Below are positions 61,901 to 64,000 of a stretch of 64,000 bases of DNA, one piece after another. Positions within the stretch are counted from its first letter, which is position 1. Every line of letters starts with the position of its first letter. The position numbers and the translations under genes are program-made. This stretch comes from Aulostomus chinensis (lineage: Eukaryota; Chordata; Actinopteri; Syngnathiformes; Aulostomidae), in NCBI GenBank assembly GCA_037954235.1, contig JBBMOA010000013.1, positions 10,328,001 through 10,392,000 on the forward strand, read 5' to 3'. A model generated the notes under the pieces. It had not been told where the DNA came from. It was given only the letters and a program-made list of their open reading frames with translations, and made no database searches.

Positions 61901-62246
61901 GGAGCCCATTTCATTTGTTTTAAGTAAAAATAATTTTTCAAAAGTCAAAGAAAGGGCTTTGCAAATTTGTGTCAGCCTCATTTTGTTGTCACATGCGGTT
62001 TATTGGTTGAATGATAATAAACAATCCCTGATGTAAAAATTAGTGTACCCGTAAAAAATGTTCTACCTTCCTTGAAGGCTATGCAGGGTGCTTGTTCTTT
62101 GTCCAACAATACAAAGACATGGAAATGACAGTTTTTGTAACAAGATTATTGTATCATTGAAGCAGAACATTTTGTTTTATCAATAGCACTAGTTGCTGTA
62201 GTTTCTGGTTTCTCTACTGACATCCAACTGAAGTGAGAGGACTGTT

Positions 62247-62336
62247 ATGTTCTCATGTCTTTGATGAATTATTATTCTTATTAATAATAAGAATAATAAT
62301 GATAATAATGACTAATGAGAAGTGACATGAGAACAT
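62247..62336. repeat. nested inverted repeat (possible hairpin)
   Basis: Outer arms of 13 bp (62247-62259 and 62324-62336) and inner arms of 15 bp (62268-62282 and 62286-62300) are both perfect and nested. The inner arm has only a 3-nt loop. Confidence 0.85.
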
Positions 62337-62399
62337 TTCTGCAAGATAACAATGGTTGATAACAGTAAGGGATTCTCACAAGCCTTTGAGCTTGAATCT

Positions 62400-62870
62400 A
62401 AGTTGCGTCTCAAGCCCTGAGCCCGAGTCTCCAGTACTTGAGCCGAGGTCTAAGTGAAGCCTCAAGTCCCTTTTGATGGTAATGAGTGATCATTTGCTGC
62501 ATCTGCTGTCGGCCTGCTTAGAACAAAGGACGGTTATATCTAAAGAATTCCAGGCATGTCCTGTATTATCATCCATCTTCATCAAGCTGCAACATTGATG
62601 TAATGTGAAAAAAGGCACAATAAAACAATTCAAATTGATAACTTGTCCTTGTAACAACGTACAGCTACAGTACCGTGGCAGCCAAGCCACGCGAGCACAA
62701 TCGTACATGCAGGCATGCAGGGAAACAACAGCGCTCATATTTTCAAAACATGCTAATACAATAAAATGTACCCTCCTTCCTCACCTAACGTCTGAGTCTA
62801 GCCTGAAGTTTTTTCTACTATCAAATCAAGTCTGATTTCACTGTGTGAGCGACTTCAGACCGAGTCCATG
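62400..62870. repeat. CAAGTC/GAGTCT-type repeat clusters
   Basis: Degenerate units (CTCAAGTCCC, CCCGAGTCTCC, GACCGAGTCC) at 62400-62470 and 62790-62865, like those at 13200-14180. Confidence 0.5.
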
Positions 62871-63479
62871 TTTCTGAGGAACAAAAGGAGTCAAAAGTAA
62901 AAAGTAGAGAGTGTGTGTGTGTGTGTACGTGTGTGTATTTATGTGATTGTTGTTGTCTTATATAGACCATAGTGTTCTGATTATCCATGGTAAAATCAGA
63001 TAGTTCCTTGGGTGATCAGCTAAAGTGACTGCTAACTGCTTTTAATCATAAAACACCTTTGCACATGTACTTTTTGTGCATTAGGAACAGAGACATTTCT
63101 AACACCAGTAAATGATCTGTCCGAAACAGCCATGAAACAAAAACCCTCCAAACCGAAAAAAGAATATGTTGGTTGCTAATCCAAGGCCGCTAACTTTGCC
63201 TTTGGTGATAGTGGTCTGTATTTTTTCTGCTTTCACTTCAGTTCTAGTTCCTCTTTTCAGCTGCCAGGAGACACAATGTTCATCAGATACCACCCAGAGG
63301 AAGAAACAAATTGAGGTTGCATAACCACTCAGGGCCCACAAATGAGGTCAGCGGCAGCTGCTTTTGCTTGTATGGTGTCAGTCACCCACGTTTTATTGAA
63401 AACTGTGAAAAAAAAGTGTGAAAGTACTTTGTGAAACTTGATTCCTGTTTTTGTTTTTTTTTTTTTGTATCTCCAACAG

Positions 63480-63533
63480 AATCTTGCTGACATGTTTTAC
63501 TGGGCGTCTCCCGTCAACATCAGTGCACCAGAT
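63480..63533 (+). CDS. candidate isolated exon (weak)
   Basis: A strong polypyrimidine tract (T run, then GTATCTCCAACAG) is followed by an 18-codon open frame NLADMFYWASPVNISAPD and a GTAAGC donor. It contains an ATG and an N-glycosylation sequon, so it could be a 5' exon of a membrane protein such as htr4. There is no family match, and the phase with any other exon is unknown. Confidence 0.15.
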
Positions 63534-64000
63534 GTAAGCAATGCTAAAGCGTTTGAAGTCTGTCATGCTTGGCCTCTGGACTCTGTGCTCTTCACCCAAA
63601 ATAAAAAAAAGTCTGTTTCCTAGAACCCCGCTGCCTGGTTGGAACAAAGCATGGGATACCACAGCAATATGCTGCCTTCACTTTCACAACTGGAACTATT
63701 CAAATACCTTCAACAGAGTTCAGGAGAGTTTAACGCAATTACAGTGAGGTCAGATGATCTCACTTCTCTCATTTATAGAACGATGTGTAACTTTAGATGC
63801 ATTTTCAGCTTTGTACTGTCTGACTGCCTTGGTATTTGTACAGTGTTGCTGATGTATGTAACCTGCCAGCAATCATTATTGAGATGCAAAGAACATTACA
63901 CATCCCAGTATCCGCCGATCTGTACACTTTGGTCATTATTTCAATGGATAAACTGTTGTCTCTTGTAAGGTCAAAGACCAGGGTTAGATGGGGAACTATG

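Larger units (their letters stand above)
49900..64000. other. intergenic region beyond adrb2, no gene established
   Basis: By synteny htr4 would be expected on the + strand to the right, but no 5-HT4 receptor exon is recognisable. AT-rich stretches such as 56400-58400 and 61300-61560 read like vertebrate non-coding regulatory DNA, without proof. Contents otherwise: repeat fragments at 55800-55945 and 60400-60760, an inverted repeat at 62247-62336, and CAAGTC-type clusters at 62400-62865. Confidence 0.5.

Overview
The window looks like nuclear DNA of a teleost fish, probably a percomorph. It is AT-rich and gene-poor, with small spliced exons and many (CA)n, (TA)n, (GATA)n and (ATGG)n microsatellites. 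It also carries a tRNA-headed SINE of a kind common in fish and a 5'-truncated fish-type LINE. No bacterial, plasmid or CRISPR features are present.

Two protein-coding genes can be supported well. The first is a complete sh3tc2 orthologue on the + strand (16584-28159). I assembled it from 22 coding exons; every junction uses GT-AG and the phases agree, giving a 1527-residue protein. It has an N-myristoylation start, two SH3 domains, a large TPR region and an unusually long acidic C-terminal tail. The second is a single-exon beta-2 adrenergic receptor (adrb2) on the - strand (48074-49330, 418 aa). The two genes converge. From memory of the human map, the order and orientation match human 5q32 (ABLIM3 - SH3TC2 - ADRB2 - HTR4). 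On that basis a short coding start with a splice donor on the - strand at 6494-6506, inside a CpG-rich patch, may be the first coding exon of ablim3. The rest of that gene would lie left of the window. No htr4 exon could be recognised on the right; one isolated exon-like piece at 63480-63533 is only a candidate.

Layout: 1-6500, no gene seen, microsatellites and interspersed repeats; 6420-7000, CpG-rich candidate promoter; 7-16 kb, intergenic with large GATA and GT arrays; 16.1-28.5 kb, sh3tc2, with a 14-bp target-site-flanked SINE in intron 3; 28.5-36 kb, mobile-element cluster (SINE copies, a nested poly(A) retroposon, a LINE remnant); 36-47.4 kb, intergenic with CA/TA arrays; 47.4-49.9 kb, adrb2 and its candidate promoter; 50-64 kb, intergenic, with AT-rich stretches that could hold regulatory elements and a nested inverted repeat near 62.3 kb.

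I found no new defence-like or multi-gene system. The most interesting items are the nested retroposition at 31.4-31.55 kb with an unidentified 95-bp insert, SINE copies with perfect target-site duplications whose tail resembles the local LINE 3' end, an in-frame stop-free intron in sh3tc2, the long acidic SH3TC2 tail, and loss of the usual palmitoylation cysteine in Adrb2.
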